A program made the translations under genes and the position numbers. A DNA stretch of 64,000 nt from NCBI GenBank assembly GCA_963707665.1, contig CAVPQU010000015.1, positions 124,001 through 188,000 on the forward strand. The letters run 5' to 3'. Positions 52,742-62,223 of this stretch are shown piece by piece (position 1 is the stretch's first letter; the number at the start of each line of letters is the position of its first letter). This DNA is from DATJCV01 sp963707665. GTDB lineage: Bacteria > Pseudomonadota > Gammaproteobacteria > Burkholderiales > Burkholderiaceae_D. The notes under the pieces are model-generated. The model was given only the letters and a program-made list of their open reading frames with translations, was not told where the DNA came from and did no database searches.

Positions 52742-53904
52742 TCGATTTTTTCTTCACGCTGAAAGACGCCAAGATCCCGGTCTCGATCAAGGAATTCCTG
52801 ATCCTGCTGGAGGCGATGCAAAAGAGCGTGATCCGTCCCTCGCTCGATGATTTTTATTACCTGTCGCGCATGACGCTGGTCAAGGACGAAGCGCACTACG
52901 ACAAGTTCGACCAGGCCTTCGGCCAGTACTTCAAAGGCATCGAGGCGGTGTTCGACAAGAACGGCGAGATCCCGCTGGACTGGCTGGTGCAGCGCATGAA
53001 GCGCGAGCTGACGCCGGAACAGATCGCCGAGCTGGAAAAATTCGGCTATGACAAGCTGATGGACCGCTTGAAGGAGCTGATGGAAGAACAGAAGGAAAAG
53101 CACGAAGGCGGCAGCAAGTGGATCGGCACCGGCGGCACCTCGCCCTTCGGCCACGGCGGCACCAACCCGGAAGGCATCCGCATCGGCGGCAAGGGCGGCA
53201 ACCGCACGGCGGTCAAGGTGTGGGATGCGCGCGCCTACCGCGACTACGACGGCGAGCGCGAACTCGGCACGCGCAACATCAAGGTGGCGCTGCGCCGCCT
53301 GCGCAAGTTCGCGCGCGAAGGCGCCGAAGACGAGCTGGCGCTGGACGACACCATCCGCGCCACCGCCAACAATGCCGGCTATCTCGACATCAAGATGCAG
53401 CCGGAGCGCAAGAACAACATCAAGGTGCTGATGCTGTTCGACGTCGGCGGCACCATGGACGACCATATCGCGCGCACCGAGGAATTGTTCTCGGCCTCGA
53501 AGACCGAGTTCAAGAACATGGAGTTCTTTTACTTCCACAACTGCGTCTACGACTACATGTGGAAGAACAACCGGCGCCGCCACGCCGAACGCTTCCCGAC
53601 CTGGGACATCCTGCGCAAGTACAAGCCGGACACCAAGCTGATCTTCGTCGGCGACGCCACCATGAGCCCGTATGAAATCCTGCAGCCGGGCGGCTCGGTC
53701 GAATACAACAACGAGGAAGCCGGCGCGGTCTGGCTGCAGCGCTTCACCAGCGCCTTTCCCAAGTTCATCTGGTTGAATCCCGAGCCGGAAGGCCTGTGGC
53801 AATACCGGCAGTCGATTTCGGTGATCCGCCAGATCATGAACAACCGCATGTTTCCGGTCACCATCGAAGGGCTGGAACGCGGCATGCGACTACTCAGCAA
53901 ATAG
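52735..53904 (+). CDS. VWA domain protein (CoxE-like)
   Basis: A 389-residue protein whose C-terminal half is a von Willebrand A domain, the usual partner of MoxR ATPases. The metal-site loop reads LMLFDVGGTMDDHI near residue 232, a family variant in which the DxSxS serines become Gly and Thr. YFHNCVYDYMWKNNRRRHAE and LIFVGDATMSPYEILQPGGS follow. The N-terminal half (FTLKDAKIPVSIKEFLILLE) is helical. The start is GTG inside the end of the GNAT gene. It may be assembled or activated by the MoxR protein upstream. Confidence 0.9.
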   Translation: MLIDFFFTLKDAKIPVSIKEFLILLEAMQKSVIRPSLDDFYYLSRMTLVKDEAHYDKFDQAFGQYFKGIEAVFDKNGEIPLDWLVQRMKRELTPEQIAELEKFGYDKLMDRLKELMEEQKEKHEGGSKWIGTGGTSPFGHGGTNPEGIRIGGKGGNRTAVKVWDARAYRDYDGERELGTRNIKVALRRLRKFAREGAEDELALDDTIRATANNAGYLDIKMQPERKNNIKVLMLFDVGGTMDDHIARTEELFSASKTEFKNMEFFYFHNCVYDYMWKNNRRRHAERFPTWDILRKYKPDTKLIFVGDATMSPYEILQPGGSVEYNNEEAGAVWLQRFTSAFPKFIWLNPEPEGLWQYRQSISVIRQIMNNRMFPVTIEGLERGMRLLSK

Positions 53905-53926
53905 GGCTGCCCGCAAACTCGACGCG

Positions 53927-54758
53927 CTAGCGCGCCAGCGGCAGAAACTGGTTCAAGACCGGCAGCAACTGCTGCGGCGCCACTGGCTTCATCAGGAAGC
54001 CATCGCAGCCCACCACCCTGGCCTCGGTCCGATCATAGTGGAAGCTGGCATCGGTCAGAAACACCACTGCCGTGCGTCGAAGCGCCGCTGCGCTTCTTGA
54101 TCTCGTCGCACAGATGATATGGGTTGGCTTCGGACATAGCGGTATTGATCAGCACCAGTGCCCGGCCGTGGTTCGCGCAGGCATCCAGCGCCGCCGCCGC
54201 GCTATGCACCTGTGTCACCCCGATCTGGTGCGGCGCCAAAATCGCCGCCAGGACATTCTGCAAGGCCGGCGAATTATCGACCAGCAGCACGCCGTGGTTG
54301 GCCGACGGCGCAGCGCGCATGCGGCGGTACTCGGCCGGATCGGTCAGGTCGAAATCGACCCGGTTACGGCGGCGGCGCTCCGTGACCGCCACCTGTGGTG
54401 CTGCCTGCAGGCGGCTCAGCGCGCCATGCCGTCGGTCGAGCAGCGCATCGAGCACCTCGAACAGGCGATTCCAGCGGATCGGCCGCGGCAGGCTGGGATG
54501 CGGCAGCTCGACCGACGGCGAGCCGATCAGCAAGGCGGGACGCAGCACACTGGGGCCAAGGGCCGACAATGTCGCCAGCGCCGCCAGCTCATCGCCATTC
54601 ACCAGAAAAGCGTCGGCGTCCTGTAAACTATCTTCAGGCAGACGGAAATAACGATAGCGGCGGGCCTGCTCGATCGGCAAGGTGGCTGCCAGAACGCTGG
54701 CTTCCTGAGCCGGGAAACCGATGAAGCGAAGTGCAACCGATGGCTGAATAACGGACAT
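53927..54758 (-). pseudogene. Degenerate response-regulator-like protein, frame broken near the C-terminus
   Basis: A ~276-residue protein whose C-terminal ~120 residues resemble a receiver domain: GVLLVDNSPALQNVLAAILA, ALVLINTAMSEANPYHLCDE, then after removal of one base near 54074 TAVVFLTDASFHYDRTE and GCDGFLMKPVAPQQLLPVL. The phosphoacceptor Asp of real receivers is Asn here (LINTAM), although the Thr and Lys are kept, so it may be a pseudo-receiver. The N-terminal ~150 residues are not recognised. The gene converges with the VWA gene and is divergent from parE. Confidence 0.68.
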
Positions 54759-54993
54759 ATAGACGGATTCGATCGAGCAAAATGACAAGCCGGTGATGAT
54801 TTTAGCAACGAAACGGCGTCAGCCGCTGCCAATTTTTCAGAACGCCGCAAAGCCGTCTCCCGGCATCCCGTCAATCACGCGGGGCGCGTTGCGGCCGCCG
54901 CAGCGCCCGCTTTTTTTCATTAGAATGCAGCATCTTGCGTTTTTTCCGGCGCGCTTCACATGAAACCGCGCTTTCTCATCACGTCCGAATGGC

Positions 54994-57006
54994 ATGGCCA
55001 CCAAAAAAATTTCCGCATCAGACTACAGTGAATCCTCGATCCGCGTCCTCAAGGGACTGGAACCGGTCAAGCAACGGCCGGGCATGTATACCCGCACCGA
55101 AAACCCGCTGCACATCCTGGCTGAAGTAATCGATAACGCTTCCGACGAGGCGCTGGGCGGCTACGGCAAGGAAATCACGGTCACGCAACATGCCGACGGC
55201 AGCATCAGCGTCGAGGACGACGGGCGCGGCATTCCGGTCGGCCTGCACCCGGAGGAACAGGTGCCCACCGTGGAGATCGTGTTCAGCCGGCTGCATGCGG
55301 GTGGCAAGTTCAACAAGGGTGCCGATGGCGCCTACGCCTTTTCCGGCGGCCTGCACGGGGTCGGCGTCTCGGTCACCAACGCGCTGTCGTCGCGTCTGGA
55401 AATCACGGTCTGGCGCAAGGATGAGCACGGCAACGGCGTGCACCGGATGGCGTTCGCCAACGGCGATGTGATCGAACCCTTGAATTCGGCAGCGGCCGCA
55501 CGCGGCGATAAAAAATCCGGCACGCGCGTCACCGTCTGGCCCAATCCCAAGTATTTCGATTCGCCGCTCATCCCGCAAGGCGAGCTGCAACGTCTGCTGC
55601 GCTCCAAGGCGGTATTGCTGCCGGGCGTGCTGGTCACGCTGGTGACCGCCAAAGCCGGCAGGACTGAAGAGCAGCGCCAGACTTGGCACTATGAGCACGG
55701 CTTGCGCGGCTACCTGCTGGAGTCGCTGACCCAGGCCGGCCACGGCGACTTGCTGATCCCGTTGTTCGAAGGCGAACAATATGCGGCGGCCGATACCGAC
55801 GGCTTTGCCGAAGGAGAAGGCGCCGCCTGGGTGGTGGCCTGGACCGAGGAAGGCAGCGTGGTGCGCGAATCGTATGTCAACCTGATCCCGACGCCGAATG
55901 GCGGCACGCATGAATCGGGCTTGCGCGACGGCTTGTTCGGGGCGCTGAAAAGCTTCGCCGAAATGCATTCGCTGTTGCCGAAAGGGGTCAAGCTGTTGCC
56001 GGAAGACGTGTTTGCGCGCGCCTCGTTCGTGCTCTCGGCCAAGGTGCTGGACCCGCAATTCCAGGGGCAGATCAAGGAGCGCCTGAATTCGCGCGACGCG
56101 GTGCGGCTGGTGTCCGGTTTCACCCGGCCAGCGCTGGAATTCTGGCTCAATCAGCATATCGAGTACGGCAAGAAACTGGCGGAACTGGTGATCCGGCAGG
56201 CGCAGACGCGCTTGCGTTCGACCCAAAAAATCGAAAAACGGAAATCATCCGGCGTGGCTGTGCTGCCCGGCAAGCTGACCGATTGCGAATCGCATGACGT
56301 GACCCGCAATGAGTTGTTCCTGGTGGAAGGCGACTCGGCCGGCGGTTCGGCCAAAATGGGGCGCGACAAGGAATTTCAGGCCATCCTGCCACTGCGCGGC
56401 AAGGTATTGAATTCCTGGGAGACCGAGCGCGATCGCTTGTTCGGCAACAATGAAATCCACGACATGGCGGTCGCCATCGGGGTCGACCCACACGGCCCGA
56501 ATGATGCACCGGACTTCAGTAACCTGCGTTACGGCAAGATCTGCATCCTTTCCGACGCCGACGTTGACGGATCGCATATCCAGGTGCTGCTGCTGACACT
56601 ATTCTTTAAACATTTCCCACAGCTGATCGAACGCGGTCATGTCTGTGTGGCACGCCCCCCGCTATATCGAGTCGATGCCCCGGCACGCGGCAAGAAGCCA
56701 ATCCAGAAGCTGTATGCGCTGGACGATGGCGAATTGGCCGCAATCGAAGACAAGCTACGCAAGGAAGGCGTGAAGGACGGCGCCTGGAGCATTTCGCGCT
56801 TCAAAGGACTGGGTGAAATGAACGCCGAACAGTTATGGGAGACCACGATGAATCCGGACACCCGGCGCCTGTTACCCGTAGCACTGGGCGAGCTTGATGC
56901 GGCGGCCTCGACGCTGCGCTTCAACATGCTGATGGGCAAGGGCGAAGCAGCGGCGCGGCGCGCCTGGATTGAAGAGCACGGCAACGAAGCGGAAGCCGAT
57001 ATCTGA
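54994..57006 (+). CDS. parE: DNA topoisomerase IV subunit B
   Basis: ParE is the ATPase subunit of topoisomerase IV, which unlinks replicated chromosomes. The GHKL ATP site is visible as VIDNASDEALGG near residue 45 and GGLHGVGVSVTNALS near 115. The TOPRIM domain has FLVEGDSAGGSAKMGRDKE near 440 and LSDADVDGSHIQVLLLTLFF near 523. The 670-residue length fits ParE rather than GyrB. A transglycosylase gene and parC follow in the same direction with almost no spacing, so the three form an operon. Confidence 0.97.
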   Translation: MATKKISASDYSESSIRVLKGLEPVKQRPGMYTRTENPLHILAEVIDNASDEALGGYGKEITVTQHADGSISVEDDGRGIPVGLHPEEQVPTVEIVFSRLHAGGKFNKGADGAYAFSGGLHGVGVSVTNALSSRLEITVWRKDEHGNGVHRMAFANGDVIEPLNSAAAARGDKKSGTRVTVWPNPKYFDSPLIPQGELQRLLRSKAVLLPGVLVTLVTAKAGRTEEQRQTWHYEHGLRGYLLESLTQAGHGDLLIPLFEGEQYAAADTDGFAEGEGAAWVVAWTEEGSVVRESYVNLIPTPNGGTHESGLRDGLFGALKSFAEMHSLLPKGVKLLPEDVFARASFVLSAKVLDPQFQGQIKERLNSRDAVRLVSGFTRPALEFWLNQHIEYGKKLAELVIRQAQTRLRSTQKIEKRKSSGVAVLPGKLTDCESHDVTRNELFLVEGDSAGGSAKMGRDKEFQAILPLRGKVLNSWETERDRLFGNNEIHDMAVAIGVDPHGPNDAPDFSNLRYGKICILSDADVDGSHIQVLLLTLFFKHFPQLIERGHVCVARPPLYRVDAPARGKKPIQKLYALDDGELAAIEDKLRKEGVKDGAWSISRFKGLGEMNAEQLWETTMNPDTRRLLPVALGELDAAASTLRFNMLMGKGEAAARRAWIEEHGNEAEADI

Positions 57007-57818
57007 TGCCGCCGACAGCCTACCTGGCGGCGCTATCGTGGGCATTGTGCAGCATCCTGCTGCCGCTGGCCGCGCACGCCGACGTGTATGGCTACGTCGA
57101 TGATCAAGGAATGGGGCATTTTTCCACGATCAAGCTGGACAGCCGCTACCAGCTGTTTTTACGCGGCGGTAACAAGCCGTTCGATGCCACCGATCTGATG
57201 ACACCCGGCAAGCTGACGCAACAGCCATCGACGCCGGCGTCACCGTTGCTGCAAGCACTGGCACAGCATCCGAATCTGAAAAAATACGAAGCGCTGCTGA
57301 ATCAAGTGGCACATGAATTCGAGCTCGACCCGGCGCTGCTGAAAGCCATCATGGCGGCCGAATCCGGCTTCAATCCAGTCGCGGTATCGGCCAAAGGCGC
57401 AGTCGGCCTGATGCAAGTATTACCTGCAACCGCTGCCCGCTACGGCGTGCAGGCCGACAAGAAAAAAAGCGTCGCGCAAAAACTGACTGACCCCAAGACC
57501 AACATCCGCCTCGGCGCCCGTTATCTGCGCGATTTGCGCCGGCTGTTTCCCGAACGACAGGATCTGGTACTGGCTTCCTACAATGCCGGCGAAGGCGCGG
57601 TGCAGAAGTACGACAACAAGATTCCGCCCTATCCGGAGACCCGCAACTACGTGAAACTGGTGACCGAGTTTTACCAGCTGTACAAACCGTCGGAACGCGC
57701 GCTCATCCACCGCATTCGCATGACGCTGCCGGCGCGCCGGGATTTGCCCGAATCAGCGCCGGCAATACCTGAGCCGGCCAGCCTTCCCGCTTCCCTCCCC
57801 GATCCATTTGCAGAATAA
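57006..57818 (+). CDS. Lytic murein transglycosylase (SLT domain)
   Basis: A 270-residue exported enzyme that cleaves glycan strands of peptidoglycan. The signal peptide is LAALSWALCSILLPLAAHA, followed by a short DUF4124-like stretch (VYGYVDDQGMGHFSTIKLD). The SLT domain (residues ~95-215) has the catalytic Glu in IMAAESGFNPVAVSAKGAVG and then LMQVLPATAARYGV, with NIRLGARYLRDL and LASYNAGEGAV. Its ATG overlaps the parE stop (TGATG). Being wedged between parE and parC is a conserved beta-proteobacterial order rather than a sign of shared function. Confidence 0.93.
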   Translation: MPPTAYLAALSWALCSILLPLAAHADVYGYVDDQGMGHFSTIKLDSRYQLFLRGGNKPFDATDLMTPGKLTQQPSTPASPLLQALAQHPNLKKYEALLNQVAHEFELDPALLKAIMAAESGFNPVAVSAKGAVGLMQVLPATAARYGVQADKKKSVAQKLTDPKTNIRLGARYLRDLRRLFPERQDLVLASYNAGEGAVQKYDNKIPPYPETRNYVKLVTEFYQLYKPSERALIHRIRMTLPARRDLPESAPAIPEPASLPASLPDPFAE

Positions 57819-57819
57819 G

Positions 57820-60129
57820 ATGACCGAACAAGCCAATCTCTTCGAAGCCCCCGCCGCCGACGGCGAATCCCTGATCCTTGCCACCTTTGCCGAACAAGCC
57901 TATCTCGAATATGCGATCTCGGTAGTCAAGGGGCGCGCGTTGCCGGACGTCTGCGACGGCCAGAAACCGGTGCAGCGCCGCATCCTGTATGCGATGAACC
58001 AACTGGCGCTGAATGCCGGCGCCAAGCCGCGCAAGTCGGCCGCGGTAGTCGGCGACGTGCTGGGCAAGCTGCATCCGCACGGCGACCAGTCCGTATATGA
58101 CGCCTTGGTGCGCATGGCGCAGGATTTTTCGCTGCGTTATCCGCTGATCGATGGCCACGGCAACTTTGGTTCGCGCGACGGCGATGGCGCCGCGGCCATG
58201 CGCTATACCGAAGCACGCTTGACGCCGATCGCCAGGCTGCTGCTGGACGAAATCGAGATGGGCACCGTCGATTTCCAGCCGAACTACGACGGCTCGACCG
58301 AAGAACCGAAGCTGTTGCCGGCGCGCCTGCCGTTCGCGCTGCTGAACGGCGCTTCCGGCATCGCGGTCGGCCTTGCCACCGAAATCCCGTCGCACAACCT
58401 GCAAGAAGTGGCACAGGCGGCAGTGGCCCTGATCCGCAACCCGAAGCTGCCACACGTGGAATTGATGAATCTCTTGCCCGGCCCCGATTTTCCCGGCGGC
58501 GGCCAGATCATCACCTCGGCGGCGGCGCTGGCCGAAATCTACCAGAGCGGGCGCGGCAGTCTGAAAGTGCGTGCACGCTGGAAGATCGAAGAGCTGGCGC
58601 GCGGTCAATGGCAACTGGTGGTGACCGAGCTGCCGCCCGGAACCTCGTCGCAAAAGGTGCTGGAAGAAATCGAGGAACTGACCAATCCGAAAGTACGGCT
58701 TGGCAAAAAATCGCTTTCGGCCGACCAGCAGGCCAACAAGCAGCTGATGCTGGCGCAACTGGACGCGGTGCGCGATGAGTCGGGCCGCGAAGCGCCGGTG
58801 CGGCTGGTGTTCGAACCCAAGTCGAAGAACCTGGACCAGTTGGAATTCGCCAACTTGTTGCTGGCTCATACTTCGCTGGAATCGAGCGCCTCGATCAACC
58901 TGGTGATGATCGGCGGCGATGGCCGCCCGCGGCAGAAGGGCCTGGGCCAGATCCTGCAGGAATGGATCGAGTTCCGCTTCGTCACCGTCACCCGTCGCAC
59001 CCAATTCCGGCTGCGAAAGATCGACGACCGCATTCATATCCTGGAAGGTCGCGAAGCGGTCCTGCTGAACATCGACGAAGTGATCCGTATCATCCGCCAA
59101 TCGGACGAGCCGAAGCCGGCGCTGATCGAGGCGTTCCGCCTGTCCGAGCGTCAGGCCGAGGATATTCTGGAAATCCGCCTGCGCCAGCTGGCGCGTCTGG
59201 AAGCGATCAAGATCGCGCAGGAACTGGCCGAATTGCGTAGCGAAAAAGAAAGCCTGCACGAGCTGCTGGATAATCCCGCCTCGCTGAAGCGGCGTGTGAT
59301 CAAGGAAATCGAAGCCGACGCCAAGCAGTTCGGCGACGCTCGCCGCACGCTGATCGAGGAAGCGGAAAAGGCGATGGTCGAACAGAAGGTGGTGGACGAG
59401 CCGGTGACGGTGGTCGTTTCGCGCCAGGGCTGGGTACGCGCCCGCGGCGGCCATGGGCACGACGCCAGCCAGTTTTCATTCAAGGCCGGCGACCAGATGT
59501 ACTGCAGCTTTGAGTGCCGCAGCGTCGATCAGCTACTGGCGTTCGGCTCCAACGGCCGGGTATATTCGGTACCGGTGGCGGCACTGCCGAATGGGCGCGG
59601 CGACGGCGTGCCGATGACGACGCTGGTCGATCTGGCCGCCGGCGCCCGACTGCTGCACTATTTCGCCGGCGCGGCCGAGCGTGCCCTGCTGCTGGCGTCG
59701 GACGCCGGTTACGGCTTTATTGCGCAAGCCGGTGACATGGTCAGCCGCACCAAGGCTGGCAAGGCCTTCATCACGCTGAACGCTGGCGATCAACCGCTGG
59801 CACCGGCACCGCTGGCAGAAAACACCAGCGCCGTCGCCTGTCTGGCGGCGAGCGGACGGCTGCTGGTATTCGGGCTGCAGGAAATCAAGGCGCTGGCGAA
59901 TGGCGGTCGCGGCGTGATCCTGATGGAGTTGGACAAAGGCGAGAAACTGTTGGCAGCACAGCCGATCAGCCAGCAAGGCGTGCTGGTGGCTGGCAGCGGA
60001 CGCGGCGGCAAGGCACAGGAAGTTACGCTGTCGGCTGCGGCACTGGCGCCGCATATCGGCAAGCGCGCGCGCAAGGGCAAGCTGCTGGCGGCGAAAATCA
60101 AGCCGATGACGTTGGCCGCGATAGGATAG
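57820..60129 (+). CDS. parC: DNA topoisomerase IV subunit A
   Basis: ParC cuts and rejoins DNA in topoisomerase IV with ParE. The 769-residue product has the cleavage domain: GRALPDVCDGQKPVQRRILY near residue 33 and GDGAAAMRYTEARLTPIARL near 124, whose Tyr is the DNA-linking residue. The winged-helix LGKLHPHGDQSVYDALVRMA near 84 precedes it. The C-terminal half contains the variable propeller (GGRGVILMELDKGEKLLAAQ). I use MTEQANLFEAP (57820), one base after the transglycosylase stop. Its 3' end overlaps the convergent histidine kinase gene by 32 bases. Confidence 0.97.
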   Translation: MTEQANLFEAPAADGESLILATFAEQAYLEYAISVVKGRALPDVCDGQKPVQRRILYAMNQLALNAGAKPRKSAAVVGDVLGKLHPHGDQSVYDALVRMAQDFSLRYPLIDGHGNFGSRDGDGAAAMRYTEARLTPIARLLLDEIEMGTVDFQPNYDGSTEEPKLLPARLPFALLNGASGIAVGLATEIPSHNLQEVAQAAVALIRNPKLPHVELMNLLPGPDFPGGGQIITSAAALAEIYQSGRGSLKVRARWKIEELARGQWQLVVTELPPGTSSQKVLEEIEELTNPKVRLGKKSLSADQQANKQLMLAQLDAVRDESGREAPVRLVFEPKSKNLDQLEFANLLLAHTSLESSASINLVMIGGDGRPRQKGLGQILQEWIEFRFVTVTRRTQFRLRKIDDRIHILEGREAVLLNIDEVIRIIRQSDEPKPALIEAFRLSERQAEDILEIRLRQLARLEAIKIAQELAELRSEKESLHELLDNPASLKRRVIKEIEADAKQFGDARRTLIEEAEKAMVEQKVVDEPVTVVVSRQGWVRARGGHGHDASQFSFKAGDQMYCSFECRSVDQLLAFGSNGRVYSVPVAALPNGRGDGVPMTTLVDLAAGARLLHYFAGAAERALLLASDAGYGFIAQAGDMVSRTKAGKAFITLNAGDQPLAPAPLAENTSAVACLAASGRLLVFGLQEIKALANGGRGVILMELDKGEKLLAAQPISQQGVLVAGSGRGGKAQEVTLSAAALAPHIGKRARKGKLLAAKIKPMTLAAIG

Positions 60130-61463
60130 GCACGCGGGTGCCGCCCGGCAGCGTCCGGCTGCCGGCGTCCAACGGAATCGATACCGTCAGCGTAACGCCT
60201 TGCCCGGGTGCGCTATCAACCGCCAGCTCTCCCTGTAGATGGCTGATGCGTTCGTACATGCCGAGCAGGCCGAAGGAGCCGGCCTGGCGCGCTGCGGCGA
60301 TGTCCATGCCAACGCCGTCGTCGCTGATTTTCATGAACAAGGCAGCGGCATCGCGCCGTAACTCGATACTCACATGGCTTGGCCTGGGCATGGCGCGCGA
60401 TATTGGTCAGCGATTCCTGCAAGATGCGGAAAAAGGCGAGCTCCCGCCGTTCGTCCAGGACGCCATCGCAATCCCTGCCATCGCCGCTCAGTCGGCACAC
60501 AATGTTGTTGAGCCGCTGGAACTCCCTGATCTGCCATTCGATCGCCGCATGCAAACCGAGATCGAGTACCGGTGGTCGCAAATTGTTGATCAGATTGCGC
60601 ACCGACTTGATGGTCCGGTCGATCTGCGCCAGCGCCGAACCGACGCACTGGCTCAACGCCCGATGCCGGCTGGCAGTGCGGGCTTGCAGGCGCAGGACAT
60701 CGATGCGCAAGGCCAGCAGATTCTGCCCCAGTTCGTCGTGGATTTCCCGCGCGATGCGCTTGCGTTCCCCCTCCTTGACGCCGTCCTGATAGGCGGCCAG
60801 ATGGCGCAATAGCTGCTGCGACTCCAGCAGTCTCTGTTCCGCCAGCCGCCGCTCGCCGATTTCCACCTGCAGCAACTGATTCGCTTCGGTCAGTTCGGCA
60901 GTACGCTGACGCATCTGGTTTTCAAGCTGTTCGCGTGCCTGCTGCCAGGCCTTTTCGGCATTTCTGTGCTGGCTCACGTCACGCACGGCACCGGCGACCG
61001 CTTCAACTGTGTCATCGTCCGCGAATAAGGGCGTAAAGACATACTCGTGGTAAATGGCGCCGCCGGTGGGTGACTGCAACTGCGTTTCGTGACGCGTCTG
61101 GTGACGGCTGCGGATCGCCTCCATGACCTGCCGCTGGAGCACTGTCGCCAGATCCGAGGGGTAGCCGGCAGCGAAGAAATTTTTGCCGATAAGAGCGGCC
61201 GTCGGTTGTTGCAACAGCGCCGAAAACGCCCGATTGGCGTAGCAGAAGTGGCCATTCAGGTCGAGCACATAGTGACAATCGGGCGTGCTGGCGAGTGCCG
61301 CCGCGCTCCAGTCTTGCGGCGCCCTTGATATGTCGGTCGGCCGTTGCACGTACAGCGCTTCGACCCTGTCGCTGGCCGGGATATTCAGGACGGGCAGCAC
61401 GCCGGCGCCGCCTGAAAGCGGGGATCCAGCATCTTCCGGAAACACAAAAGCGCTCATTGCCAT
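60098..61463 (-). pseudogene. PAS-containing sensor histidine kinase (NarL-type), broken by one frameshift
   Basis: A ~454-residue kinase without clear membrane helices. A PAS domain lies at residues ~55-160 (YVLDLNGHFCYANRAFSALL), then a coiled coil, then the HisKA_3 phosphoacceptor ERKRIAREIHDELGQNLLAL near 245. The frame is lost after NIARHAQA and resumes SHVSIELRRDAAALFMKISD, DGVGMD and GLLGMYERI of the ATPase domain; removing one base near 60380 joins them. The likely partner would be a LuxR-type regulator, not seen here. Probably intact in the genome. Confidence 0.83.
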
Positions 61464-62083
61464 CCTTCTGCCGAGCCGGACACTCCGGCGTGCACTACAC
61501 GATTTGATGGACTCGTTGCCGTTTCTGCTTACCCAACATCCGGTTGCAACGAGAATCGTGGTCCGAGTATACGGCGGTCCGGATGCAAAGGTTAATGTAA
61601 CGCAAATTCAATCGGGAAGCGTAAGGCAGCTGAGGATTGAACTGCTTTAAGGGAGTATGCCAAAAAAATTGCCATTATCTCGGTAATATAAACCGGCCAA
61701 AAAAATACTATAACCAGTACATATTCAAGACGGATGCGGGTCCGCGTCAGGATCGGCCTGCTGCGCGCTGCACCAAGTCTCCTGGTTGGCGAATTACCGG
61801 CTCGATTCTCCGACTCCAGGCGTTGCCGTACTTCAGCCGCAAATAATTGTTTTGTTTGCGGCAGGCGGAAAACAGCTGCCAGACAAGGGAGCGATTCTTT
61901 CTTCGATCGCATCGCGATCCAGCTCCAGCCAGGCCGCCGTTAAAAAGCATGCGCAAAGTGCAACCGTTTTATCTCCCAAGCAGACGAAAATTTCCTATTA
62001 CGCAAGATTAATTTGCAATCCCTCATCATTTACGCAAAATAATTTTGCTTAGTTGCATAAGCGGGTATTGATGTATGGCAAAG
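61464..62083. other. AT-richer gap upstream of the hydrolase gene; no gene recognised
   Basis: Frames of up to ~100 codons on both strands (for example 61592-61912 minus) show no family features. The gap contains GAGTAT element 10 and an unpaired GAGTAT at 61565. Bases 61980-62060 are notably AT-rich, with two TTACGCAA words, and are a plausible promoter zone for the gene at 62224. Confidence 0.4.
61653..61710. repeat. GAGTAT element 10, inverted type (half-sites 52 bp apart)
   Basis: GGGAGTATGCC (GAGTAT at 61653) and AAAAATACTA (61705) bound the element. The interior ATTGCCATTATCTCGG closely matches element 9, and CGGT/ACCG makes a small central stem. It lies in the wide divergent gap between the kinase and hydrolase genes. 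Confidence 0.72.
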
Positions 62084-62123
62084 CAGTATTTAGCATAGGC
62101 AAGATTGCCTGGGCTAAATGCTG
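62084..62123. other. Strong two-tier hairpin
   Basis: CAGTATTTAGC (62084-62094) pairs with GCTAAATGCTG (62113-62123) over 11 positions including one G-T. After symmetrical 3-base internal loops, GGCA pairs with TGCC across an AGAT loop. It has no T-run. It lies 100 bases before the hydrolase start. Confidence 0.6.
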
Positions 62124-62223
62124 CCCACAGTTACTTTTCAACGAATCATTCGGCAGCTTTCGACAGGCAAGCCCAGTCGGGCGTTCACCGCCCGGCATTC
62201 GCTTTTGCAGCCTGTGGTGACGC

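Noticed and set aside
61592..62052. Frames of 69-106 codons on both strands in the gap before the hydrolase gene
   Set aside because: No ribosome-binding site, no family features, and they overlap each other on opposite strands.
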